Numbered from the stretch's first letter, positions 35,768 through 45,296 are shown. The stretch is DNA of 64,000 nucleotides from M0108 sp963841065 (GCA_963841065.1 CAWJBI010000050.1:4746-68745), one strand, 5' to 3'. The notes: a model not told the origin generated them from the sequence alone. Numbers and translations: made by a program.

Positions 35768-38551
35768 ATGAGAATGCTTCGCAATCCGCCCCGTCTGTTA
35801 ATGGCCGCGCTGCTACTGCTGCTGGGTATCGCCCAGCCCGCGCTGGCCGAGGTGTTCTGCGTCGCTACGGCCGTGGGCTTTCAAAACGCCCTCATCCGCG
35901 CCGCCGCCAACGGCCAGGATGACGAGGTCCGGATCGTTCAGGGCACCTATGTGGGCAATTTCGTCTATGCCAGTACCGAAGCCCAGGCGCTGTCCGTGCT
36001 GGGCGGTTACACGGCGGGTTGCGCCGGTCGCACGCTCGATCCGGTCAATACCATCCTGGACGGGAATCAGACCGGCACGGTGCTGGGGCTCTCGGCGCCG
36101 GATGTGGCCGCTGAGTTCCTGGTGGAAGGGTTGACCTTGCGCAAGGGTAGCTTCTAGCGGACTGAGCGCGGTGGTTGGCCCTGGTGGCGAGGTGATGGTT
36201 GCTAATAATTTCATCTCGGGCAATACCGCCTGGCGGCGGCGTGTATCTGCGCGCGACGACCGCCACGCTCACCAACAACAGCATCACGGGCAATACCGGC
36301 TACGGCGGCGGCGTGTATCTGAGCGCGACGACCGCCACGCTCACCAACAACGACATCTCGGGCAATACGCCAGCACGGCGGCGGCGTGTATCTGAGCGCC
36401 ACGACCGCCACGCTCACCAACAACGACATCTCGGGCAATACCGCCGCCTACGCTACGGCGGCGGCGTGTATCTGAGCGCCACGACCGCCACGCTCACCAA
36501 CAACACCATCTCGGGCAATACCGGCTCACGGCGGCGGCGTCGCATCTGCGCCACGACCGCCACGCTCACCAACAACACATCTCGGGCAATACCGCCTCCT
36601 ACGGCGGCGGCGTGTATCTGAGCGCCACGACCGCCACGCTCACCAACAACGACATCTCGGGCAATACCGCCTCCTACGCAGCGGCGGCGGCGTGTATCTG
36701 AGCGCCACGACCGCCACGCTCACCAACAACGACATCTCGGGCAATACCGCCTGCCTACTCTCGACTACGGCGGCGGCGTGTATCTGAGCGCCACGACCGC
36801 CACGCTCACCAACAACACCATCTCGGGCAATACTGCCGACTCCAACGGCGGTGGTTTATATTTTGGATTCCAAGCAGTGAACCCAAAAGATCGGTAGCGC
36901 TCTTCAACAACCTCTTCTGGCTCAACCATAGCCACCGATAATCAGGGTGCGGATTTTTATATCGATAACACGACCGCTTCCCAAGTAACCCTGCTGGCCA
37001 ACAATTTCGATTGGACGCCTAGCACGGGATTCAGGGTCGGTACGCCTGTTTATATTGACCCCAGCAACCTGAACAAGCTCGACCCCCTCTTCGTCGATGC
37101 CAGCACGGGCGACTTTCACCTCCAGCCCGGATCGCCCATGATCGATGCCGGCTACCCCGGCGACCCCCGACCTGCCTGACTTCGATATCGAAGGCACCCC
37201 ACGGGTCCTGGGCAACTCGGTGGACATCGGGGCCTACGAATTCGACGACGGCTCCGACCCCAAGGCCATTCTGTCCCTGACCCTGGCGGGCACCGGCAGC
37301 GGCACGGTCACCAGCAGCCCCACCGGCATCAACTGCGGCAGCGATTGCTTCCAGGCCTATGACATCGACACCTTGGTCACGCTGACCGCCACGCCCACGG
37401 ATGCCAACTCGGTCTTCGCTGGCTGGAGCGGTGATGAGGATTGCGCGGATGGCCAGGTCACGATGGCTACCCACCTGGGCTGCACCGCCACCTTCAGCGC
37501 GGTACGCCAACTCACCGTCACCCGCGCGGGCGACGGCAGTGGCCTGGTCACCTCTACCCCCACCGGCATCGACTGCGGCGCCGCCTGCGCGGCCTATTTT
37601 TATCAGGATGAGCCGGTGACACTGACGGCGATGCCGGATGCCATTTCGACCTTTGCGGGCTGGTCGGGTGACGCCTCCTGTCCCAACCTGAAACTCGACG
37701 TGAACCGGTCCTGCACGGCCACCTTCAATCCCAAACTCTTTCGGCTTTATACCTTCGTGGTTGGCACCGGTGGCGGTAAGGTGACCTCGAATCCGGCGGG
37801 CATTGATTGTGGAACGGATTGCGAGGAGGACTATGTGGCCAATACCCTGGTCACCCTGACCGCCACCCCCGATGCCCGCTCCAACTTCGCCGGTTGGACG
37901 GGTCCCTGCACGGGCACCGCGCCCACCTGCCAGGTCACCCTGTCCGAAGTCCGGGGTGTCGCCGCTATCTTCAATCTGAAAATCTATACCCTCAGTGTCT
38001 CGAAGCTGGGCAAGGGCGTGGTCACCAGCAATCCCGCCGGCATCGTCTGTGGTACCTATTGCCGCGATAAATTCGAGGATGGTACTCGCGTTACCTTGAC
38101 GGCTTCGCCTACCCTGGGTTCCGGGTTCGTTAACTGGGGCGGCGCCTGTACGGGTACGGGCAGAGTCTGCACCCTCACCATGGATGCCGCGAAGAACGTC
38201 ACCGCCACCTTCGTCCCGCTCACAGTCGCCATCAGTGACGTGACCCAGATTGAAGGCAACAGCGGCACCAGTACCTTTAATTTCACCGTCAGCCTGAATG
38301 CCTCTACCCACCGCACCGTCACGGTCAACTACGCCACCCTCAATGGCACGGCCAAAGCGGGCTCTGACTATACCGCCAGGACGGGGTTAGTCACCTTTAC
38401 CGCGGATCAGCTCGCTAAATCCGTACGCATTGTGGTACTGGGGGATACCATCAAAGAAAGCAACGAGACCTTCTTTGTCAATCTCGCCACGCCCGTCGGT
38501 GCGACTTTCGCCAAGCAGCAGGGTAGGGGGACCATCACCAACGACGACTGA
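35768..38551 (+). pseudogene. Exported beta-helix / InlB-like repeat / Calx-beta protein, broken by several frameshifts
   Basis: The ATG at 35768 (or GTG 35765, both behind GGAGG) starts a signal peptide (LLMAALLLLLGIAQPALA). A head domain follows that parallels the protein at 21227 (VFCVATAV, GQDDEVRIVQGTYVGNFVY). Reading stops at 36157, but homology continues through eight near-identical rungs (36231-36838) in shifting frames, then to a last shift in a C run at 37164-37168. The final 1.4 kb is open. It has four Cys-rich divergent InlB B-repeats (patterns such as NPAGIDCGTDC and FAGWTGPC) and one Calx-beta domain (GSDYTARTGLVTFTADQ, ESNETFFVNL). Intact, it would be about 920 aa and surface-exposed. 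Sequencing error in the repeats or true decay are both possible. Confidence 0.75.
36231..36838 (+). repeat. Eight-copy tandem coding repeat (about 69-84 bp units)
   Basis: The core GCCACGCTCACCAACAAC recurs eight times (near 36266, 36335, 36412, 36490, 36560, 36636, 36717 and 36800). Each unit encodes one beta-helix rung of about 23-26 residues with the consensus GGGVYLSATTATLTNN(D/T)ISGNT. Units are nearly identical, and variation is concentrated in the short stretch joining them. Single-base indels within units shift the frame repeatedly. Confidence 0.88.
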
Positions 38552-38603
38552 TGTGACATCAAGACCTCATGGATGAGGCTTGTTACCTCTCACTCGAACC
38601 TTC

Positions 38604-38630
38604 ACAACCCGCTGCGGCGGGTTGTCTATT
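38604..38630 (+). terminator. Possible terminator after the repeat-protein locus
   Basis: A 9-bp perfect stem (ACAACCCGC / GCGGGTTGT) with a 4-base loop is followed by CTATT, a weak T-rich tail. It lies about 50 bp after the stop at 38551. Confidence 0.5.
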
Positions 38631-38805
38631 TCAGTCACCCTTTAGCACCCACCGGCAACTGGCGACCTATTCAAAACCCCTTGATAGTCATCCTCTTTCC
38701 GTCCCCCTGAATTCAGGAGCGCCACCGGATCGCCGAGGCCGTCCGCTATTTGGAAGAGCGGTATTTCTACCCGGCGCCAGACAAGGCTTCGGCCTATAGA
38801 AGGAG

Positions 38806-38903
38806 GGCCGGGTGAGGGTTGGCGGGGGTGTCGACAGCAGGGATGCTGTCGCCAAGCCTACAGGGAGGTATTCACGGCGTCCCCCGCCAGCCCTCACCCG
38901 GCC
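38806..38903 (-). repeat. Palindromic dispersed repeat, copy 2 (inverted relative to copy 1)
   Basis: Outer arms at 38806-38828 and 38881-38903 are 23-bp inverted repeats with one G-T wobble. The inner hairpin is CGACAGCA, loop GGGA, TGCTGTCG at 38832-38851. Read on the minus strand, the linker again gives GACGCCGT and then CTCCCTG before the inner hairpin, as in copy 1. Arm and stem sequences differ from copy 1 but pairing is kept. Confidence 0.85.
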
Positions 38904-38939
38904 CGGGACAGCGACAGCTCGGATGTTTTGGCTTTATCG

Positions 38940-40505
38940 TCAATCCGCTAGAAGTATGCCTTGGCGGGCAAAGAGGGCTATGAGTTCCTGAGTGGCTGTC
39001 TGGGTGCGGGCCAGTAGCTTGTTTCTGGGCCAGGCGGTGGTGCCCAACGCCTTGGGCGGGGCGAGACGGCCCTCCAGCAGGTCATCGGTGAGGGCCAGCG
39101 CCACCTCGTCCGGGGTGCGCGTCCCGTCCAGATAGCCCATGAGCTGGATGGCGAAGGCGTCCAGATCCAGGTTGGTATGGTTGAGGGTGGTGACGCGGCG
39201 GGCGCCCCCGGCGAGTTGGGCCCGGGCCAGGGGCCAGACCCGGGGCCGGTCGAGGGCCGGCGGTGGCTGGTGGCGGGGCTCCGGCTGGGCGGCGATGGCG
39301 TTGTGGGCGAAGAGGCTGAAGAGCTCCTGCAGGCAGGCATCGACCGCCTGGGCCAGGTCGCCGCCGCCCGCGGTCTCGACGCGCTGGATGGCGGCGGGCA
39401 GGACCTCCGCCAGGGTCAGGGAGTCCGGGTAGCGGGCCCCGAGTTCCAGGACCAGGGCCTTGGTCAGGGGTTGGCTGACCTGCAGGGTGACGCCGGCGGG
39501 GGTGAGGAAGGGGCTGTCCTTGACCCGCCGCAGGTCGGGCCTGGCGGCGGGGCGCAGGTCCGCGCGGAAGGCCAGGCCGGCGAAGCGGTCCAGGTCGATG
39601 GCGATCTCCTCCGGCAGGTCCGCGTCCGCGCGGCACAGCAGGCTCTGGCGGAAGTTGCGGTTGGTGACGAAATCCAGCCATTGCTCCAGTTCCAGGCCGT
39701 CCTCGATGGGGGCCAGGGCCTGATCCACGGCCTCGCCATAGGTCGAGGGGAAGAGGGTGCGGGGGTCCGTGTCGCAGAGGTAGCGCAGCCCGGCCCGCTC
39801 GGCATCGGCGGCGAAGTCGCTGAAGAGGAAGGCCCGGTTGTGCTCCGCCAGGTACTCGAAGAGCAGGTAGCTGGGGTGGACCTGATCCAGATGGGTGATC
39901 TCCGCCAGCAGATAGCGGGCGCTATGGGCCTCGAGCCCCTGGAGGCTGGCGCGCAGCCGGTCCAGGGCGGCGCGGGCGGCGGCGATGCGTTCGGTGGGGG
40001 TCTCCAACCCGCGGCAGGCGTAGCGCAGGATGTCCCGCAGCATGCCGCGCATCCGCCAGCCGGGCAGGCAGTTGTAGCTGACGTAGAAGATGCCGGCGGG
40101 GGCGAGGAGACGGCTGGCCAGGCGCAACAGATGGTCCCGCACCGGGTCGGGGACCCAGGAATAGACACCGTGGGCAATGATGTAGTCGAATGGGCCCAGG
40201 CTGGGGTCCAGGTCGAGGATGTCGCCCTGTCGCAATTCCAGGTTAGCCAGGCCCAGGGCCTGGACCAGGTCCTGGCCCATGGCGATCTGCCGCGCCGAGA
40301 GGTCGATGCCCAGGCACCTGGCGCCGGGCAGACCCTGGGCCAGGGGGATGAGATTGCCGCCCCCGGCGCAGCCAATCTCCAGCACCCGGGCGGTCGCGGG
40401 GGAGGCTGTGTCTAGTCCCAGCAGCCGGCCGAGCACGGCCAGGTGATGGGGATGGGTCTCCGGGAAGGCGATGCTCTCGTAGGGGAAGGCGTCGTAGTCG
40501 TCCAT
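38940..40505 (-). CDS. Class I SAM methyltransferase with methyltransferase regulatory domain
   Basis: This 521-aa protein has an N-terminal Rossmann methyltransferase domain (about 35-190) with the SAM-binding loop VLEIGCAGGGNLIPLA, GIDLSARQIAMGQ and FDYIIAHGVYSWVPD. A middle domain resembles the methyltransferase regulatory domain often fused to it (FLFSDFAADAERAGLRYLCD, NFRQSLLCR). A third, C-terminal part is Leu-rich and may be a winged helix (YLDGTRTPDEVALALTDDL). The substrate is unknown; homologues are commonly annotated only as putative methyltransferases. It is flanked by a repeat-rich gap on one side and divergent from the YgfX-like gene on the other. Confidence 0.85.
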   Translation of the reverse strand: MDDYDAFPYESIAFPETHPHHLAVLGRLLGLDTASPATARVLEIGCAGGGNLIPLAQGLPGARCLGIDLSARQIAMGQDLVQALGLANLELRQGDILDLDPSLGPFDYIIAHGVYSWVPDPVRDHLLRLASRLLAPAGIFYVSYNCLPGWRMRGMLRDILRYACRGLETPTERIAAARAALDRLRASLQGLEAHSARYLLAEITHLDQVHPSYLLFEYLAEHNRAFLFSDFAADAERAGLRYLCDTDPRTLFPSTYGEAVDQALAPIEDGLELEQWLDFVTNRNFRQSLLCRADADLPEEIAIDLDRFAGLAFRADLRPAARPDLRRVKDSPFLTPAGVTLQVSQPLTKALVLELGARYPDSLTLAEVLPAAIQRVETAGGGDLAQAVDACLQELFSLFAHNAIAAQPEPRHQPPPALDRPRVWPLARAQLAGGARRVTTLNHTNLDLDAFAIQLMGYLDGTRTPDEVALALTDDLLEGRLAPPKALGTTAWPRNKLLARTQTATQELIALFARQGILLAD

Positions 40506-40556
40506 CGGGGTGGCGGTCCTGGGCGTTGAGAAAGGAAGGCGAGGGGATTTTAAGCC

Positions 40557-41027
40557 ATGACAGGCTCCATCGAACGGCCAGCCTTGGTCATCCGCCCCGG
40601 GGTCTCGCGGCGGCTGGCCCTACTGGTGCTGGTCGTGCATGGGCTGACCCTGGCGACGGTCCCCTTCCTGCCGCTGGCCCTGGCCGGGCGCGCCGGGCTG
40701 GCCTTGGCCCTGCTGTCGGGGTGCGCCCTGAGCCTGGGCGGGGCCGTCTGGCATCGCTGGCCCTGGAGCCTGAGGGAGGCGGTTTGGTGGCCGGATGGCG
40801 CCTGGTCCCTGATCCAGGGCGACGGGCGGGAACGGGACGGGCGTTTGTTGGGATCGACCTATGTCAGCCCGGCGCTGGTGGTACTCAACTTCCGGTGTGG
40901 CCGCTGGCGCACCGCCTCCCTGGTCCTGCTACCGGACAACCTGGAGCCGGACCTGTTGCGGCGGCTGCGGGTCCGGCTGGGACTGGAGGGGACGGGGCGG
41001 AAGGGGGACCGGGGCGCGTCGGCCTAG
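40557..41027 (+). CDS. YgfX-like (CptA family) small membrane protein
   Basis: The 156-aa product has two adjacent membrane segments (about 20-60), followed by a cytoplasmic part with WSLIQGDGRERDGRLLGSTY, VLNFRCGRWRTASLVLLPDN and LRRLRVRLGL. The plan and spacing resemble E. coli YgfX/CptA, described as the toxin partner of SdhE (YgfY). No sdhE-like gene is adjacent, so a toxin-antitoxin role here is not supported by context. In many Proteobacteria the pair is separated. The start ATG at 40557 lies 52 bp from the divergent methyltransferase gene. Confidence 0.65.
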   Translation: MTGSIERPALVIRPGVSRRLALLVLVVHGLTLATVPFLPLALAGRAGLALALLSGCALSLGGAVWHRWPWSLREAVWWPDGAWSLIQGDGRERDGRLLGSTYVSPALVVLNFRCGRWRTASLVLLPDNLEPDLLRRLRVRLGLEGTGRKGDRGASA

Positions 41028-41060
41028 CCCCGGTTGCCGCCGCCGCGAGTAGGCTCGGTG

Positions 41061-41618
41061 TCAGGCGTGCGAGTGCCTACGGATGACCACCGAGAGGCCG
41101 ACACCGATGATGGCGCTGCCAATGAGGGTCATCAGCATGGCGTTGTCGTCGAAGAAGGCGATGCCGACGCCGCTGGCGACCAGGAAGAGGCCGAACAAGC
41201 CCATCTTCCAGTCCGTATGGACCCCGGCCAGGACGGCGGCAAGGCCCAGCACATAGATCACCACGAAGCCATGCGTTTCGGCGTTCAGGTAGATCTGCAG
41301 GGTGGGCCAGAAGAGGAGCAGCACCACCGCCAGGGTCGCCACCCAGTGCAGAACCTGCTTGATCAGGTAGGCGGTCGGGCCCTCGCCCGATGCCCGCATC
41401 CGCTGCCAGCCACCATAGGTGGCGACCAGGCCGATCGCGGGGATAAACCACTGCCAGAGGTTGCCTACGCGCTCGGGTTCGCTGTCGGTGATGGCCACCA
41501 GCCAGATGGCGATGAGGTAGAGCACCACATAGGGGGTGACCATCAGCAGGGGCTTTACCCAGTTCCTGGCGCTCGGGGGCGGGACCGGGGTATTCGGGGT
41601 GGCGGTGGTTTCGAGCAC
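41061..41618 (-). CDS. Multi-span membrane protein of unknown function (185 aa)
   Basis: The chosen GTG at 41618 follows GAGAGGAG. The frame continues upstream to 41813, but that extension overlaps the galE start region and lacks a good ribosome site. The product has about five hydrophobic segments (LLMVTPYVVLYLIAIWLVAI, then near residues 50, 80, 115 and 150), separated by short charged loops, and ends in a His/Arg tail (RRHSHA). I recognise no family. The gene is divergent from galE, and no function can be assigned. Confidence 0.65.
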   Translation of the reverse strand: MLETTATPNTPVPPPSARNWVKPLLMVTPYVVLYLIAIWLVAITDSEPERVGNLWQWFIPAIGLVATYGGWQRMRASGEGPTAYLIKQVLHWVATLAVVLLLFWPTLQIYLNAETHGFVVIYVLGLAAVLAGVHTDWKMGLFGLFLVASGVGIAFFDDNAMLMTLIGSAIIGVGLSVVIRRHSHA

Positions 41619-41811
41619 GTCGAGGCTCCTCTCGGTTGTCGGTAAAGGGGGCCGCCAGGCCCCAGGCTCTGACGGCCATGTCAAGCCTGCCCGCGGCGAG
41701 TACAATTCCATGGCGATCATTGCGCGATCCGCGTTGGGCGTCAATGAGAGCGGTGCGGGATTATTAGCGGGGCCCCGAAAATGTCCGGGGCATGACCCTG
41801 GAGTCAAGGCC

Positions 41812-42828
41812 ATGCATGTTTTGGTGACGGGCGGGGCGGGTTACATCGGCAGCCATGCCTGCGTGGAGTTGCTGACGGCGGGACACACGGTCTTCGTGGT
41901 CGATAATCTCTGCAACAGCAAGGAGGAGTCCCTGTGCCGGGTGGCGGAGATCAGCGGCCGGGCCCCGGGCTTTGCCCGGATCGATCTGCGGGATGCGCCC
42001 GCCCTGGCGGCGGTTTTTCGCGCCAACGCCTTCGATGCCGTCATCCACTTCGCGGGTCTCAAGGCGGTGGGCGAGTCCACCGAGATCCCGCTGGCCTATT
42101 ACGACAACAATATCGGCGGCACCCTGAGTCTCTGCCAGGTCATGGCCGAGGCCGGGGTGCGCAACCTGGTGTTCAGCTCCTCGGCCACCGTCTATGGCGA
42201 TCCGGCCAGGGTCCCGGTGCGGGAGGACTTCCCCACCTTTGCCACCAATCCCTACGGCCGTTCCAAGCTCTTCATCGAACAGATCCTGACCGACTTGCGG
42301 CAGGCCGAACCGGGTTGGAATATCGCGCTGCTGCGCTACTTCAACCCGGTGGGCGCTCATCCCAGCGGCCGCATCGGCGAGGACCCCAATGGCATCCCCA
42401 ACAACCTCATGCCCTTCATCGCCCAGGTGGCGTCGGGCAAGCGGCCGCGTCTGCGGGTCTTTGGCGGTGACTACGCGACCCCGGATGGGACCGGGGTACG
42501 GGACTATATCCATGTGGTCGATCTGGTGCGGGGCCATCTCCTGGCCCTGGAAAGGCTCGCCGCCAACCCCGGCCTCATGATCTGCAACCTGGGTACGGGT
42601 CGGGGCTACAGCGTGCTGGAGATGACGCGGGCCTTCGAGCGGGCCAGTGGTCGGCCCGTGCCCTACGACATCGTCGACCGGCGGCCAGGGGACATCGCTA
42701 TCTGTTACGCCGATCCCAGCCACGCCCGAGAGGTGCTAGGTTGGTCCGCCGAACTGGGCCTGGATGAGATGGTGCGCGACGCCTGGCGGTGGCAGTCCGC
42801 CAATCCCAACGGCTATGGTCCGGAATGA
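41812..42828 (+). CDS. galE: UDP-glucose 4-epimerase
   Basis: GalE interconverts UDP-glucose and UDP-galactose for polysaccharide and lipopolysaccharide synthesis. The ATG at 41812 gives 338 aa, the E. coli length. It shows the NAD-binding start MHVLVTGGAGYIGSHACVEL, the block HFAGLKAVGESTEIPLAYYD, the catalytic pair in NPYGRSKLFIEQIL (YxxxK) with FSSSATVYG, and RYFNPVGAHPSGRIGEDP. The frame is open upstream, but the extension is antisense to the neighbouring membrane-protein gene. It is a single gene and converges on the next minus-strand gene with 3 bp between stops. Confidence 0.96.
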   Translation: MHVLVTGGAGYIGSHACVELLTAGHTVFVVDNLCNSKEESLCRVAEISGRAPGFARIDLRDAPALAAVFRANAFDAVIHFAGLKAVGESTEIPLAYYDNNIGGTLSLCQVMAEAGVRNLVFSSSATVYGDPARVPVREDFPTFATNPYGRSKLFIEQILTDLRQAEPGWNIALLRYFNPVGAHPSGRIGEDPNGIPNNLMPFIAQVASGKRPRLRVFGGDYATPDGTGVRDYIHVVDLVRGHLLALERLAANPGLMICNLGTGRGYSVLEMTRAFERASGRPVPYDIVDRRPGDIAICYADPSHAREVLGWSAELGLDEMVRDAWRWQSANPNGYGPE

Positions 42829-42831
42829 AGG

Positions 42832-43533
42832 TTAGGGCGCTGGCTTGGGGCTGGCCAGGGCCTCCAGGGGCGCGATCAAGTCGGCAAAAGCGTCTTTATT
42901 CACATACTGGATAACGACGCCGCCTTTTTTATCCATGGCCAGGTCCATGCCCTTGTCCGGGTAGAGCCAGTGGGTTACCCCGGTCTCGGGCTCCAGGCGT
43001 TGCTCCGCCGGGGTGCCGAAGCGTTTCGCGACGATCTCGGCGTCCAGGGATTTCCAGGGCAGGTAGGTGATGGCGGAGATAGGCAGGGTCTCCAGGGTCG
43101 CGATATCCGCCGGCTCCAGCTTGACCTTCTTGGCGCCGCTGCCCAACTGGCTGATGCGCAGGCCCCGTTCATACATGGGGGCCAGGGTTGCCGCGTCCGC
43201 CTGGATGCCGATGACGAAATCCCCGCGGATGCGATTCAGATAAATCTGGTCGAAATAGGCCTCCACCGCATAAGCGACCGCCTGGTGATCGGGGTCCAGG
43301 CGGGCGAAGAGGTTGATCTCCCCTTCCTCCTGGAACAGGTGGCGAATTTCGCCCAGGGTCGTCTCCCCCAGCGTAAAGCCGAAGACCCGGGTGCGGCCCT
43401 GGCCGTCCTGCTCCACCTGCCAGGGCAGGCGAGGGGTCTGGTCCTCGATGTTTTCATCCGGCAGGAGCAGCATGATGCCGATGAAGGCGAAAACGGCAAA
43501 GGCGAGGATCGAGAGGATCATCTTACGATCCAT
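42832..43533 (-). CDS. Membrane-anchored hypothetical protein (233 aa)
   Basis: I do not recognise a named family. An N-terminal hydrophobic segment (ILSILAFAVFAFIGIMLLLP) likely anchors the protein, leaving about 205 residues in the periplasm. The soluble part has WQVEQDGQGRTRVFGFTLGE, a region with LGEIRHLFQEEGEINLFAR, and ISAITYLPWKSLDAEIVAKR. It is mixed alpha/beta in composition without Cys or catalytic-looking motifs. It lies 55 bp downstream of the Mth938-like gene on the same strand and may share its transcript. Confidence 0.7.
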   Translation of the reverse strand: MDRKMILSILAFAVFAFIGIMLLLPDENIEDQTPRLPWQVEQDGQGRTRVFGFTLGETTLGEIRHLFQEEGEINLFARLDPDHQAVAYAVEAYFDQIYLNRIRGDFVIGIQADAATLAPMYERGLRISQLGSGAKKVKLEPADIATLETLPISAITYLPWKSLDAEIVAKRFGTPAEQRLEPETGVTHWLYPDKGMDLAMDKKGGVVIQYVNKDAFADLIAPLEALASPKPAP

Positions 43534-43588
43534 GGGGGCGAGACTCCTGGGCGGCGGTTCCTGGGAAGGGGCGGGTGAGGGGGTAGCC

Positions 43589-43960
43589 TCAGATCGGCAG
43601 GAGCCCGGCCACGACTTGCCGGCCCTCGCCCATGAGGATGTTATAGGTACGGCAGGCCGCCCCCGTGTCCATGACCTCGATGCCGATGCCCCGGGCCAGG
43701 CCCCGCGCCAGCAGGGCCATGGCGGGGAAGACCTGGCGGGCGCCGGTGCCGAGGAGGATGACCTGGGGGTCGAGTTCCAGCAGGGCGTCGATGTGGGCCT
43801 CCGTCAGATCGGCGGCCACCTGGGGACCCCAGGCGGGCAGGAGCCGCCGGGGGGTCAGGATGAGCCCCGTGACGAAGAACTTGCCATCGATGAGGATGCG
43901 GCCCGGCTCATAGCCCTCGATGAGGTAACCGTCGCCTGGGTCCGCTTGGGAAAATTTCAT
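43589..43960 (-). CDS. Mth938-like domain (DUF498) protein
   Basis: The 123-aa product from the ATG at 43960 matches the Mth938-like family of small alpha/beta proteins. Visible features are SQADPGDGYLIEGYEPGRI at the start, FFVTGLILTPRRLLPAW, VILLGTGARQVFPAMALLA and EVMDTGAACRTYNILMGEGR. The family is widespread, and its biochemical role in bacteria is unsettled. The frame opens upstream to 44128 into the divergent aminotransferase gene, but the internal ATG fits family length. Confidence 0.88.
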   Translation of the reverse strand: MKFSQADPGDGYLIEGYEPGRILIDGKFFVTGLILTPRRLLPAWGPQVAADLTEAHIDALLELDPQVILLGTGARQVFPAMALLARGLARGIGIEVMDTGAACRTYNILMGEGRQVVAGLLPI

Positions 43961-44096
43961 GTGGGCAACATACCCCAACCCCCCCTGGGTCGGCAAGGCT
44001 TCAGGCGGGTGCCGTCGGAAAGCCTGATTTAATTCCGCCCGGCTTGGCGGTAAACTCCCCCGACCCTCCTTCCGACCCCCCAGCCGTGAGGTTCTC

Positions 44097-45296
44097 ATGG
44101 TCGCTCCCAGCTCCGAATTCAGCCGCATTCAGCGCCTGCCGCCCTATGTCTTCAATATCGTCAATGAGTTGAAGGCGGCCGCGCGCGCGCGCGGGGAGGA
44201 CATCATCGACTTTGGCATGGGCAACCCCGACCAGCCCACCCCGCGACACATCGTCGATAAGCTGGTGGAGGCCGCCCAGCGCGAGGATACCCATCGCTAT
44301 TCCGTGTCCCGGGGCATTCCGCGCCTGCGCCGCGCCATCTGCCACTGGTATCGCGAGCGCTTTGCGGTGGACCTGGACCCGGACAGGGAGGCCATCGTCA
44401 CCATCGGTTCCAAGGAGGGCCTGGCCCATCTGGCCCTGGCGACCATGGGGGCCGGTGACACCGTCCTGGTGCCCAACCCCGCCTATCCTATTCATCCCTA
44501 TGGCTTTGTCATCGCCGGGGCGGATGTGCGCCATGTCCCCCTGGTGCCGGGGGTCGATTTTTTCGAGGAGTTGCGCCGGGCCATCCAGGACTCCTGGCCC
44601 AAGCCGAAGATGTTGGTCATCAACTTCCCCGGCAATCCCACCGCCCAGTGCGTCGAGCTGGATTTCTTCGAGCGGGTCGTCGCCGTGGCCCGGGAACACG
44701 GCATCTGGGTGGTTCATGACCTGGCCTACGCCGACATCGTCTTCGACGGCTACAAGGCCCCTTCCATTCTGCAGGTCCCCGGGGCGACGGACGTGGCCGT
44801 GGAGTTCTTCTCCCTCTCCAAGAGCTACAACATGCCGGGTTGGCGGGTGGGCTTCATGTGCGGCAACGCCGACCTGGTCGCCGCCCTGGCCCGTATCAAG
44901 TCCTATCTCGACTACGGCACCTTTACCCCCATCCAGGTGGCGGCCATCACCGCCCTGGAGGGGCCCCAGGATTGCTTGCGCCAGATCAGTGGCCAGTACG
45001 AGAGCCGCCGCAACGTCCTCTGCGAGGGCCTGGGGGCGGCGGGGTGGCTCATGGAGAAACCCAAGGCCACCATGTTCGTCTGGGCGCCCATCCCCGAGCC
45101 CTATCGTGCCCTGGGTTCCCTGGAGTTTTCCAAGAAGCTGCTGAGCGAGGCCAAGGTGGCGGTCTCCCCCGGCATCGGCTTTGGCAAGTATGGGGATACC
45201 CATGTGCGCTTCGGCCTGATCGAGAACGAGCATCGCACCCGCCAGGCCGTCCGCGGTATCAAGGAGATGTTCCGACGCGACGGTGTCCATCGCTAA
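44097..45296 (+). CDS. alaC: Alanine-type aminotransferase (class I, AlaC-like)
   Basis: This is a 399-aa fold type I PLP aminotransferase of the AlaC/AlaT group, making alanine from pyruvate and glutamate. Features are FSRIQRLPPYVFNIVNELKA at the start, IIDFGMGNPDQPTPRHIV, the cofactor region VVHDLAYADIVFDGYKAP, and the PLP lysine in FFSLSKSYNMPGWRVGFM near residue 240. The Arg carboxylate-binding block THVRFGLIENEHR is near the C-terminus. GAGG precedes the ATG. In many Proteobacteria this gene lies just before hom and thrC. Here hom follows after one inserted gene. Confidence 0.93.
   Translation: MVAPSSEFSRIQRLPPYVFNIVNELKAAARARGEDIIDFGMGNPDQPTPRHIVDKLVEAAQREDTHRYSVSRGIPRLRRAICHWYRERFAVDLDPDREAIVTIGSKEGLAHLALATMGAGDTVLVPNPAYPIHPYGFVIAGADVRHVPLVPGVDFFEELRRAIQDSWPKPKMLVINFPGNPTAQCVELDFFERVVAVAREHGIWVVHDLAYADIVFDGYKAPSILQVPGATDVAVEFFSLSKSYNMPGWRVGFMCGNADLVAALARIKSYLDYGTFTPIQVAAITALEGPQDCLRQISGQYESRRNVLCEGLGAAGWLMEKPKATMFVWAPIPEPYRALGSLEFSKKLLSEAKVAVSPGIGFGKYGDTHVRFGLIENEHRTRQAVRGIKEMFRRDGVHR

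Noticed and set aside
41619..41813. Longer N-terminus for the membrane protein at 41061, starting at 41813.
   Set aside because: It would overlap the galE start, has no ribosome site, and adds a non-hydrophobic Pro/Arg-rich leader; the GTG at 41618 has GAGAGGAG upstream.
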